This document shows positions 54,207-61,916 of a DNA stretch of 64,000 nucleotides, in pieces. Every line of letters begins with the position of its first letter. Position 1 is the first letter of the stretch. This DNA comes from Streptomyces sp. HUAS CB01. GTDB taxonomy: Bacteria; Actinomycetota; Actinomycetes; Streptomycetales; Streptomycetaceae. The DNA is taken from contig NZ_CP129137.1 of the NCBI RefSeq assembly GCF_030406905.1, forward strand, positions 4,980,001-5,044,000, in the 5' to 3' direction. The position numbers and the translations under genes were made by a program. The notes beneath the pieces were generated by a model. The model had not been told where the DNA came from. It was given only the letters and a program-made list of their open reading frames with translations, and made no database searches.

Positions 54207-55781
54207 ATGTCCGTGATGCGTAACTCGCGGCGAAGACTGTCCGCGGTCGGCACGACAGCCGTCGCCGCCCTGGCACTTGGTGCCGTCTCCGCCCTCCCGG
54301 CCACCGCGGCAGAGCCCGCCCCGGTGGGCGTGATCGAGAACGCGGGCGCCCCCGGTGCCATCGCCGGCAGCTACATCGTCACCCTCGACGAGTCGGCCGC
54401 CGACGCCGGCTCCAAGGCGGGCAAGGAACTCGCCGCGGAGTACGGCGCGAAGATCAAGAAGACGTACAGCTCCGCCCTCAACGGATACGCCGTCGAGCTC
54501 TCCGAGGCGCAGGCCAGGAAGTTCGCCGCCGACCCCGCCGTCGAATCCGTCGTGCAGAACCGGGTGTTCACCATCTCCGGCACCCAGCCGAACCCGCCCT
54601 CCTGGGGTCTGGACCGCATCGACCAGCGCGCGCTGCCGCTCAACCAGAGCTACACGTACCCCGACTCCGCCGGGGAGGGCGTCACCGCGTACATCATCGA
54701 CACCGGTGTACGGATCACCCACGGCGACTTCGGCGGCCGCGCCTCGTACGGCTACGACGCCATCGACAACGACAACACGGCGCAGGACGGCAACGGCCAC
54801 GGCACCCACGTCGCCGCCACGGTGGCAGGCGGCTCCTACGGCGTCGCGAAGAAGGCGAAGGTCGTCGGCGTCCGGGTGCTCAACAACTCCGGTTCCGGTA
54901 CGACCGCGCAGGTCGTCGCGGGCATCGACTGGGTGACGCAGAACGCGGTCAAGCCGGCCGTCGCCAACATGAGCCTCGGCGGCGGCGTCGACACGGCGCT
55001 GGACACCGCGGTCCGCAACTCCATCGCGTCCGGCATCACCTACGCCATCGCGGCGGGCAACGACGGGTCGAACGCCTCCAACACCTCCCCCGCCCGGGTG
55101 ACCGAGGCCATCACCGTCGGCTCCACGACCAGCACCGACGCGCGCTCCAGCTTCTCCAACTACGGCAGCGTGCTGGACATCTTCGCGCCGGGCTCGTCCA
55201 TCACGTCGGCGTGGAACACCAGCGACAGCGCGACCAACACCATCTCCGGCACCTCGATGGCCACCCCGCACGTCGCCGGTGCCGCCGCGCTCCACCTGGC
55301 GGACAACCGGACCGCCACCCCGGCGCAGGTGTCCTCGGCGCTGACCAACGCGGCGACCCCGAACGTGGTCGGCAACCCGGGCTCCGGCTCGCCGAACCGG
55401 CTGCTCCACGTCGGCGGCGGCACGACCACACCGCCCGGACCGAAGTTCGAGAACACCGCCGACTACGCGATCAACGACAACGCCACCGTGGAGTCGCCCG
55501 TCACCGTCAGCGGCGTCGCGGGCAACGCACCCGCCGCGCTCCAGGTGCCGGTCGGCATCGTGCACACCTACATCGGTGACCTCCAGGTCCAGCTCGTCGC
55601 CCCGGACGGCACGGCGTACACGCTCAAGGCGTACGGCACCGGCGGCAGCAGTGACAACATCAACACCACGTACACCGTGAACGCCTCCTCGGAGGTCGCG
55701 AACGGCACCTGGAAGCTGCGGGTGAGCGACAACGCCCGCTACGACACCGGCAGGATCGACTCCTGGGGCCTCCAGTTCTGA
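54207..55781 (+). CDS. Secreted subtilisin-like protease with P-domain
   Basis: 524-residue S8 serine protease. It has a signal peptide (basic 5-10, hydrophobic 16-30, cut near TAA/AEP at 33-35), an inhibitor I9 prodomain (about 55-125), and a catalytic domain with Asp165 (YIIDTGV), His198 (NGHGTHVA), Asn in AAGNDGS and Ser350 (SGTSMATPH). The last 110 residues form a proprotein-convertase P-domain ([15 protein letters not shown] to DSWGLQF). ATG 54207 has GAGGAGG upstream. An ACACGTGT palindrome (54043) lies in the divergent promoter region. Confidence 0.94.
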   Translation: MSVMRNSRRRLSAVGTTAVAALALGAVSALPATAAEPAPVGVIENAGAPGAIAGSYIVTLDESAADAGSKAGKELAAEYGAKIKKTYSSALNGYAVELSEAQARKFAADPAVESVVQNRVFTISGTQPNPPSWGLDRIDQRALPLNQSYTYPDSAGEGVTAYIIDTGVRITHGDFGGRASYGYDAIDNDNTAQDGNGHGTHVAATVAGGSYGVAKKAKVVGVRVLNNSGSGTTAQVVAGIDWVTQNAVKPAVANMSLGGGVDTALDTAVRNSIASGITYAIAAGNDGSNASNTSPARVTEAITVGSTTSTDARSSFSNYGSVLDIFAPGSSITSAWNTSDSATNTISGTSMATPHVAGAAALHLADNRTATPAQVSSALTNAATPNVVGNPGSGSPNRLLHVGGGTTTPPGPKFENTADYAINDNATVESPVTVSGVAGNAPAALQVPVGIVHTYIGDLQVQLVAPDGTAYTLKAYGTGGSSDNINTTYTVNASSEVANGTWKLRVSDNARYDTGRIDSWGLQF

Positions 55782-55827
55782 CCCCCGGAGTGCCGGACCG
55801 AGCGGGTCCGGTGCCTGACCAGCAGTG

Positions 55828-55856
55828 AGGGGCGGCCGCGCCGAGCGGCCGCCCCT
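55828..55856. terminator. Hairpin after the subtilisin gene
   Basis: AGGGGCGGCCGC, 5-nt loop, GCGGCCGCCCCT then TCC: a 12-bp perfect stem 47 nt after the stop. Confidence 0.8.
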
Positions 55857-55951
55857 TCCGCGTATACCGGCTGCCCGTCGCACGGCTCCCACCGTATGAT
55901 CCGCTGACCCGCGCAGATGTTCGCATGATCTTCACAAGGAGCGCCGCACCC

Positions 55952-57169
55952 GTGGAACCGTCGTCGCAGGGATGGACGCCCCCGGGCGGGTCCGGCCCGG
56001 CGCAGCCGCCCACCCCGCCCCCGCCGCAGCCCGCGCCGCAGGCGTACCCGTACCCGATGCCGGCGGGCGTACAGCCCGGAACGCCGTACCCGCCCTACGG
56101 GCAGGTGCCGCGGCGGCCCGGCACCAACGGCTTCGCCATCGGCTCGCTCGTGACCGGCATCGTGTGCTGTCTGCCCCCGCTCGGCCTCGTCCTCGGACTG
56201 ATCGCGCTGGCGCAGATCAGGAAGCGGGGGGACGCGGGCCGGGGCCTGGCGATCGCCGGCACCGTGCTCTCCGTCGTCAGCACGCTTCTGATGACCGTCG
56301 CGTTCGCGACCGGCACCGCGGGCGAGGTGTGGGACGGCTTCCGCAAGGCGGCGCGCGAGAGCGCCGCGGCGGATTCCACGTTCGACCTGCGGACCGGGCA
56401 GTGCTTCGACACCCCGGGCCGCGGTCTGCAGGACGAGGAGGAGGCGTCCTCCGTCCGGGTCGTGGACTGCGGCACACCCCACGAGGGCGAAGTCACCGGC
56501 ACCTTCCCGCTCGACGAGTTCGACGCGTGGCCCGGGGAGAAGACCGTCGAGACCGAGGCCGAGCGGCGGTGCGAGGACGTCAACAGCGCCTACACACTGG
56601 ACTGGTGGGCCGTTCCCGAGACGGCGGAGCCCTACTACTACATGCCGACCAGGGACAGCTGGCGCTTCGGCGACCGGACCGTCACCTGCGCCCTGGCGAG
56701 CGGCGGACCGAAGCTCCGGTCCTCCGTCCGCAGCGACCGTACGACCCTGGACCCGGCCCAACTCGCCTATCTGGAGGGTGAGCTGGCCGTCGACACGGTC
56801 TGGTGGGAGGAGCCGGAGGACCTTTTCGAGGACGACCCGGAGGCCAACCGCGCCTGGGCCGAGCGGATGGTGCGAACGCTCGGCACCGAGGCGCGTGAAC
56901 TGCGCGCCGCGCCCTGGCCCGCGGCCGCCCGCAGACACGCCCTGGCCCGCGCGAAGGAGTACGACACAGCGCGCCGCCACTTCGGCCGGGCGGCGGTGGC
57001 GCAGGACGAGGGGAGCTTCTGGGACGCCACGTCGGAGGCGGGCGACGCCTTCCGGCAGGAGACCGAGATCGCCGTCCGGTCCGCCCTCGGCCTCGCCACG
57101 GACCCGCCGGAGGAGCCCGGCGACCCGGAGGAGGAGGCTCCGTTGCCGAGCGACGGCACGACGGTCTGA
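55952..57169 (+). CDS. DUF4190/septum-formation-like membrane protein
   Basis: 405 residues: a Pro/Gln/Tyr-rich cytoplasmic tail (1-60), two membrane helices with the DUF4190 signature (GFAIGSLVTGIVCCLPPLGLVLGLIAL and RGLAIAGTVLSVVSTLLMTVA), and an extracellular septum-formation-type domain (about 125-240) with cysteines in GQCFD, VDCGTPH, ERRCEDV and VTCALA, likely two disulfides. The C-terminal 130 residues are helical, then acidic. GTG 55952 is 10 nt after AAGGAG, and homologues begin with this Pro-rich tail. Function in cell division is unproven. Confidence 0.85.
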   Translation: MEPSSQGWTPPGGSGPAQPPTPPPPQPAPQAYPYPMPAGVQPGTPYPPYGQVPRRPGTNGFAIGSLVTGIVCCLPPLGLVLGLIALAQIRKRGDAGRGLAIAGTVLSVVSTLLMTVAFATGTAGEVWDGFRKAARESAAADSTFDLRTGQCFDTPGRGLQDEEEASSVRVVDCGTPHEGEVTGTFPLDEFDAWPGEKTVETEAERRCEDVNSAYTLDWWAVPETAEPYYYMPTRDSWRFGDRTVTCALASGGPKLRSSVRSDRTTLDPAQLAYLEGELAVDTVWWEEPEDLFEDDPEANRAWAERMVRTLGTEARELRAAPWPAAARRHALARAKEYDTARRHFGRAAVAQDEGSFWDATSEAGDAFRQETEIAVRSALGLATDPPEEPGDPEEEAPLPSDGTTV

Positions 57170-57209
57170 GCGCGGGCCCCGGTACGCCGCCGCTCGCCGT
57201 GTGCACCGC

Positions 57210-57249
57210 GCCCCGGGCCCGTGCCGCAGCGGGACTTCGGGCCCGGGGC
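57210..57249. terminator. Hairpin between convergent genes
   Basis: GCCCCGGGCCCG and its exact complement with a 16-nt loop. It lies between the membrane-protein and chitinase genes, which converge. Confidence 0.65.
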
Positions 57250-57323
57250 ACCCCCAAGCCCCGGGGGCAGGCGCCGTGCGGATGCCGGGCTCCCGCCGTC
57301 CGTGACCCCGGGACGGCGACGCC

Positions 57324-58667
57324 TCAGCGCCCCTTCAGTCCCCGGTCGACGGCCGTCATCAGCTCTCCGTCCGGGGTGTCCCCGTCCAGGGACCAGAACA
57401 TCGCGCCTCCGAGCCCGAGACGACGGATGTACGCCGACTTGGTGCGGAGCACCTGCGGGTCGTCGTACGTCCACAGCGTGGTGCCGTCGAAGAGCCAGGC
57501 ATGGCCGTTGCGCCGGTCGCGGTGGAGCGTGTACGTCCCCGAATCCGCCAGCTTCTTCAGGGCTTTGTAGTCCTCGTACCCCGCGGCCCAGGTGGCCGGG
57601 GCGGGTGCGCCCGCCGGCTGTCCGAGGCCGTCGCCGCCGCCGGTGACCCCCGTCCAGCCCTGGCCGTAGAACGGTATGCCCACGACCAGCTTCCGGGCGG
57701 GTGCCCCCCGGCGCAGCCAGTCCCGCACGGTCCGGTCGACGCTGAAGTCGTCCCGGGCGTACAGGGCGGACTGCTGGGCGGTGGTCTTCTCGCCGGAGAC
57801 GTGGAAGTCGTATCCCTGGAGCGTCACGAAGTCCAGGTCGCGCATGATCCGGGGGACCTCGAAACCGGCGTCGATCTTGGCGGCCGCCGCCGGGACGAAG
57901 GCCGTCAGTTCGTAGTGCCTGCGCTTCTTCAGCGACCTGCCGTACGCGTCGAGCTGGGTGCGGAACTCCCGTACCAGTGCGATGAAGTTCCGTTTGTCCT
58001 CCGGCCGGTACACGGTGTCCGTGTCGCCTTCCGACCCCGGCCACTCCCAGTCGAGGTCGATGCCGTCGAAGAGGCCGGCGGCCGCTCCGGCGCCGCCGCG
58101 CGTGCCGTCCAGGGGCAGATTGCCCTTGATGTAGAGGTCGAGGCAGGATGCCACGAGCGCCTTGCGCGAGGCGGGGGTCCGGGCCGCGTCGGAGAAGTGC
58201 GTCGACCAGCTCCAGCCGCCGAGCGAGATCAGCACCCGGAGTCCGGGGTGCTTGGCCTTGAGCTCGCGCAGCTGGTTGAAGTTGCCCGCGAGCGGCTGTT
58301 CGGCGGTGTCGGCGACGCCGTCGACCGAGCCGGCCGCGTCCAGCGGACGGACGTAGTCCGCCCAGGCGTCGGCCTCGCCCGGCACATTGCCGGTGAAGCA
58401 CGTGCCGTCCGCACTGACGTTCCCGAACGCGTAGTTGATGTGGGTGAGCTTCGCTGCGGCGCCGCTGGTGTCCAGATCCTTCACCTGGAAGTTCCGTCCG
58501 TAGACGCCCCATTGGGTGAAATAGCCGACACGCTTCTGGGTGTGGGGCGCGGGCGGGCGGCCGTGGCCGGGGCCGGCGGCGGCCGCGGGGGAGAGCGGGG
58601 CCAGCGGGGCGAGGAGCGCGAGCGAGGCGGCGGCGATGGTCAGCCGAGCAAGGGTTCTTCGGCGCAT
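57324..58667 (-). CDS. Secreted GH18 chitinase
   Basis: 447-residue glycoside hydrolase family 18 enzyme that cleaves chitin. A signal peptide (Arg2-4, hydrophobic 9-30, cut near AAA/GPG) precedes the catalytic domain: KRVGYFTQWGVYGRNF, the SLGGWSWS strand, and the active-site DGIDLDWEW with catalytic Glu208. No separate chitin-binding module is visible. ATG 58667 is 9 nt after AGGA; ATG 58676 touches that site. A DasR-like element (58741-58756) in the promoter fits N-acetylglucosamine control of chitinases in Streptomyces. Confidence 0.95.
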   Translation of the reverse strand: MRRRTLARLTIAAASLALLAPLAPLSPAAAAGPGHGRPPAPHTQKRVGYFTQWGVYGRNFQVKDLDTSGAAAKLTHINYAFGNVSADGTCFTGNVPGEADAWADYVRPLDAAGSVDGVADTAEQPLAGNFNQLRELKAKHPGLRVLISLGGWSWSTHFSDAARTPASRKALVASCLDLYIKGNLPLDGTRGGAGAAAGLFDGIDLDWEWPGSEGDTDTVYRPEDKRNFIALVREFRTQLDAYGRSLKKRRHYELTAFVPAAAAKIDAGFEVPRIMRDLDFVTLQGYDFHVSGEKTTAQQSALYARDDFSVDRTVRDWLRRGAPARKLVVGIPFYGQGWTGVTGGGDGLGQPAGAPAPATWAAGYEDYKALKKLADSGTYTLHRDRRNGHAWLFDGTTLWTYDDPQVLRTKSAYIRRLGLGGAMFWSLDGDTPDGELMTAVDRGLKGR

Positions 58668-58740
58668 GAGGCTCATTCCTGTGCGTGCCGGAGGTCTTCC
58701 ATGGGCGGTCGTGCTGCCGTGCGCGGTACGCACAGAAGGT

Positions 58741-58756
58741 ATTGGTCTGGACCATT
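58741..58756. promoter_or_regulatory. DasR-like operator (dre) between chitinase and GntR genes
   Basis: ATTGGTCTGGACCATT has the core TGGTC-TG-GACCA, one base from the DasR core TGGTCTAGACCA as I remember it. It lies 75 nt before the chitinase start. A partial second copy (GGTATTGGTC) occurs near 58827. Confidence 0.75.
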
Positions 58757-58923
58757 GCGGTCAAGGATTCGGTGCACGCTCGTGCGAGGCGTGCCCCACT
58801 ACCTGCGGTAAGCGCCCGTCCTGGAGGTATTGGTCGCGGCGCGTAATGCGTTGGCCCATACTTGCGGGGATCAACCGTCGGTTGCCACGCTGTTGCTGTC
58901 TGTCAACCTGTTGGGAGTGGCCA

Positions 58924-59676
58924 GTGACATTCGGTGAGCAGCCCGCCTATCTGCGCGTTGCGAGCGATCTCCGTCAAAAAATCGTCAGTGGCTCGCTGCC
59001 GCCGCACACCCGCCTTCCCTCGCAGGCCCGGATCCGCGAGGAGTACGGGGTCTCCGACACCGTCGCGCTGGAGGCGCGGAAGGTGCTGATGGCCGAGGGT
59101 CTGGTCGAGGGGCGCTCCGGCTCGGGGACGTACGTGAGGGAACGGCCGGTGCCGCGGCGCATCGCCCGCTCGGGCTACCGGCCGCCGTCCGGCGCCAACC
59201 CCTTCCGCCAGGAGCAGGCCGCCGAGGGGGTGCGCGGCACCTGGGAGTCGAGCAGTGAGCAGGAGCCGGCGAGCGCCGCCGTCGCGGGCAGGCTGGGGGT
59301 CGCCCCCGGCGACCGCGTGATGCGCACGCGATACGTCTTCCGGGACGCCGGCGAGCCCACGATGCTGTCCACCTCCTGGGAGCCGCTCTCCATCACGGGG
59401 CGCACGCCGGTGATGCTGCCCGAGGAGGGGCCGCTCGGCGGCTGCGGCGTCGTCGAGCGGATGGGAGCCATCGACGTCGTCGTGGACAACGTGGTCGAGG
59501 AGGTGGGCGCCCGGCCGGGGCTGGCGGAGGAACTGCTCACGCTCGGCGGGGTGCCCGGCCATGTGGTGATGGTCATCCAGCGGACCTACTACGCGTCGGG
59601 GCGAGCCGTCGAGACGGCGGACGTCGTGGTCCCGGCCGACCGTTTCCGTATCGCGTACCACCTGCCGGTGCGCTGA
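58924..59676 (+). CDS. GntR/HutC-family transcriptional regulator
   Basis: 250 residues. The N-terminal winged helix is YLRVASDLRQKIVSGSLPPHTRLPSQARIREEYGVSDTVALEARKVLMAEGLVEGRSGSGTYV, a classic GntR motif, followed by a UTRA effector domain (about 95-245) with VMRTRYVFRDAGEPTMLS and VVMVIQRTYYA. GTG 58924 has GGGAG 6 nt upstream. It is divergent from the chitinase gene and shares its promoter region, so local control is possible, but KorSA-like members of this branch also repress mobile elements. Confidence 0.88.
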   Translation: MTFGEQPAYLRVASDLRQKIVSGSLPPHTRLPSQARIREEYGVSDTVALEARKVLMAEGLVEGRSGSGTYVRERPVPRRIARSGYRPPSGANPFRQEQAAEGVRGTWESSSEQEPASAAVAGRLGVAPGDRVMRTRYVFRDAGEPTMLSTSWEPLSITGRTPVMLPEEGPLGGCGVVERMGAIDVVVDNVVEEVGARPGLAEELLTLGGVPGHVVMVIQRTYYASGRAVETADVVVPADRFRIAYHLPVR

Positions 59677-60460
59677 CGCGGGTGTCACGGCGGCGGCGCG
59701 GGCCGTTGCGCTGTGCGGGGGCTGGTGCACCGTGCGGGGGCCCGCGCTGTCCGTGGCGGTGCGGGGTCCGGTGCGCGGCGCGGAGTGGTGACGTCCCCGG
59801 GCGGGCGGGGCCCCCGCTGTCCGTCGCGGTGCGCGTCCCTCCGCCGTGCTCCGCCGGTCCCGCGGGTGCTCGACGGCGAACCGCACGGCGAGCAGGGCGC
59901 GTTCACGCACTCCGGGGCCGCGGAACGCGGCCGGTTCGGGCGCCCCTCGGGCCCGGCCCGACCCGTCGCGGGTCTGACTCCGCCCTCCTCGGCCTCGTCC
60001 CAGGGGTCCCGCCCGGCCCCTCCTCGCGGAGCCTGCTCCGCCTGCCGGGCCGATCCGGTGTGCGGCGGCCGTACGAGGTGGTCCTGCCCGTCGCGGCCGG
60101 ACTCGGGCCGCTGCGCTGCCCGTTGACGCGCGCCGACCTCGACGACCCCGAGGGCCGCCCGCCCGTTGACGCGGCCGGCCGCACTCCCGAGGGACGCCCG
60201 TGGACCCGTACGTCCGCCCACGGCCGCAGGCGTAGCCCGGCAGGTCGCCGCCGGTGCGGGGCATTCGGGCGCTGCTCCGCTCGCTCGGCCCGGGCGCGGG
60301 GCGTCCGCCGGAGGAGCCGCCCCCGGCTCTGCCGGCGCTCAGTGCAGGGGGCGCACTCGGCCAGGTGCGCCCCGTGGATGTGAGGCAAAGCTGGCCGGAT
60401 CCGTCTCTCTTCGTAAAAACACGTATCCGCTGAGTGAAGGTCAGGCGTAGGCTCGGGCAT
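59677..60460. other. 784-nt stretch without a supported gene
   Basis: Very GC-rich DNA with several long frames but no consistent coding bias. CGCTGTCCGT followed by GCGGTGCG occurs twice (near 59745 and 59816), which suggests a local duplication. A - strand frame near 60370-60400 reads HGAHLAECAPCTE, like an anti-sigma zinc motif (His-x3-Cys-x2-Cys), but nothing around it supports a gene. The right end holds the promoter of the SPOR unit. Confidence 0.4.
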
Positions 60461-60526
60461 ATGCAGACTGCGGTTTCCTGGGGATCGTCAGAGAAGTGCA
60501 GGCCGGTGGCGGGAGAGGCGCGATGA
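60461..60526 (+). CDS. Short coupled upstream reading frame before the SPOR gene
   Basis: 21 codons from ATG 60461 (MQTAVSWGSSEKCRPVAGEAR). TAGGCT at 60448-60453 lies 7 nt upstream, the leaderless spacing seen at other genes here. Its TGA overlaps the ATG of the SPOR gene by four bases (ATGA). It could be a leader peptide that controls translation of the SPOR gene, or it may be accidental. No homologue is known to me. Confidence 0.4.
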   Translation: MQTAVSWGSSEKCRPVAGEAR

Positions 60527-60705
60527 CCGACGATGGCACGATGCTGCCCTGGCTGGTGATCCGCCAGGACGACAACGGCAATCGCTATCGCGTGGGCCGC
60601 TACGCCACGCAGGTCGAGGCGCAGAGGATCGCGGACAGTCTCGGCGACCGCGGCCACAAGCAGCTCTACTGGGTGGAGCACATGGGGCAGACCGCACCCT
60701 CCTGA
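60523..60705 (+). CDS. SPOR domain protein
   Basis: 60-residue protein: MLPWLVIRQDDNGNRYRVGRYATQVEAQRIADSL, followed by GHKQLYWVEHM, a minimal SPOR-like fold (beta-alpha-beta) found in Streptomyces as a free-standing cytoplasmic protein. ATG 60523 has GGGAGAGG 4-5 nt upstream and overlaps the stop of the upstream 21-codon frame. Function is unknown; full SPOR domains bind denuded glycans, but this one has no export signal. Confidence 0.85.
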   Translation: MTDDGTMLPWLVIRQDDNGNRYRVGRYATQVEAQRIADSLGDRGHKQLYWVEHMGQTAPS

Positions 60706-60796
60706 GCGGGGCGCGCCCTCTCGCCGCGCGGTCCGGTCGCCCGCGCGGCCGTCCGCACGGCGAGGGCGCCCCGCCGCGCGGGTTACGCTCCGGCGC

Positions 60797-61225
60797 ATGA
60801 CAGATCGTGTGAACGCCCGGGTGGTGGTGGCCGGGGCCCTCTACGACCAGGGGCGGCTGCTCGCCGCGCGGCGCAGCGCGCCGCCCGAGTTCGCCGGACG
60901 CTGGGAGCTGCCCGGCGGCAAGCTCGAACCCGGCGAGTCCCCCGAGGAGGCCCTCGTCCGCGAGCTGCGGGAGGAGCTGGGCGTGGAGACCGAGCCGGTC
61001 GAGCGCGTCCCCGGCGAGTGGCCGCTCGGCCCGGGCTATGTGCTCCAGGTCTGGACGGCACGACTGATCTCGGGTCAGCCGCGTCCGCTGGAGGACCACG
61101 ACGAGCTGCGCTGGCTCGCCGTCGACGAACTCGACGCCGTGGACTGGCTGCCCCAGGACCGTCCCGCGGTGGAGGAAGCCGTGCGCCGGCTGCCGCGGGA
61201 CCACCCAGGGGGCGCACGCGGCTGA
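60797..61225 (+). CDS. Nudix hydrolase (MutT-like)
   Basis: 142-residue Nudix protein with a complete Nudix box from Gly40 to about 62 (GGKLEPGESPEEALVREL, then REELG). VVVAGALYDQGRLLAARRSAP and RWELPGGKLE are the MutT-type flanks, so it probably removes oxidised or other nucleoside triphosphates. ATG 60797 is 7 nt after TACGCT (60784-60789), which suggests a leaderless transcript. It is between the SPOR gene and the anti-sigma-type ATPase gene, with separate promoters. Confidence 0.93.
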   Translation: MTDRVNARVVVAGALYDQGRLLAARRSAPPEFAGRWELPGGKLEPGESPEEALVRELREELGVETEPVERVPGEWPLGPGYVLQVWTARLISGQPRPLEDHDELRWLAVDELDAVDWLPQDRPAVEEAVRRLPRDHPGGARG

Positions 61226-61349
61226 TTTTGTACGCCGTTCGTGCCACCGCACGCCCCTCTCGGGGATACGCCGCACCAATTATCGGGTATGTCCTGATTG
61301 CCGCCCCAAAGTGGACGGGAATCCGTGGCAGGTCCGGGAAGTGGTCGGC

Positions 61350-61769
61350 GTGATCGACACCCAAGGCGCATGCGCCGAGTGGACCTTCCCTGCCGAGCCG
61401 GACGCCGCGCGGTCCGCCCGCCACGCCGTGCGCGACGCGCTGCGGAAGTGGGGTCTCGGGCCCGCCGTGGTCGATGTGACGGTACTCCTGGTCAGCGAGC
61501 TCGTGACCAATTCCCTTCGGTACACCTCCGGGCCCATCGGGGTCCGCCTGGTCCGGCCGACCGTCGACGGGGCGGTCCCACCGCGACCCCCCGCGCTGCT
61601 CGTGGAGGTCTCCGATCCGCTTCCGGATCCGCCCCTTGAGCGCCCCGCGGGGCCTGATGACGAGGGTGGACGGGGGCTGCAACTGGTGGCCTGCGCGGCT
61701 CGCCGCTGGGGGACTCGACGAGGCAGAACGGGTAAGACCGTGTGGTTCGAGCTGCCCCTGCCTGGTTAG
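61350..61769 (+). CDS. Anti-sigma-factor-type ATP-binding protein
   Basis: 139-residue GHKL ATPase of the RsbW/SpoIIAB type. The N box is LLVSELVTNSLRYTSGPIGVRL, and the G boxes are in PDDEGGRGLQLVACAARRWG followed by GKTVWFELPLPG. Such proteins are serine kinases that hold sigma factors or phosphorylate anti-anti-sigma factors. I start at GTG 61350, 8 nt after GGGAAG; GTG 61311 in the same frame is an alternative without a ribosome site. The SpoIIE-type phosphatase that follows could act on its targets. Confidence 0.85.
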   Translation: MIDTQGACAEWTFPAEPDAARSARHAVRDALRKWGLGPAVVDVTVLLVSELVTNSLRYTSGPIGVRLVRPTVDGAVPPRPPALLVEVSDPLPDPPLERPAGPDDEGGRGLQLVACAARRWGTRRGRTGKTVWFELPLPG

Positions 61770-61916
61770 GAGTGTGGGGGGACGACGATCATTGCGTGCT
61801 CGGCTCAAAACGAACGAGACCGTGCTGTGATCGTGAACGCCGTGCCGCCAGGTGCCGTAGTGCTGAATACTGCGGGCATGGCCGGTCCGGTGCGGTGAGC
61901 TGGAGGGGACGGTCGC

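Noticed and set aside
59685..60460. Long frames on both strands in the gap after the GntR gene, one with an anti-sigma-like HLAECAPC motif
   Set aside because: No consistent codon bias, no start with a ribosome site, and no domain beyond the eight-residue motif.
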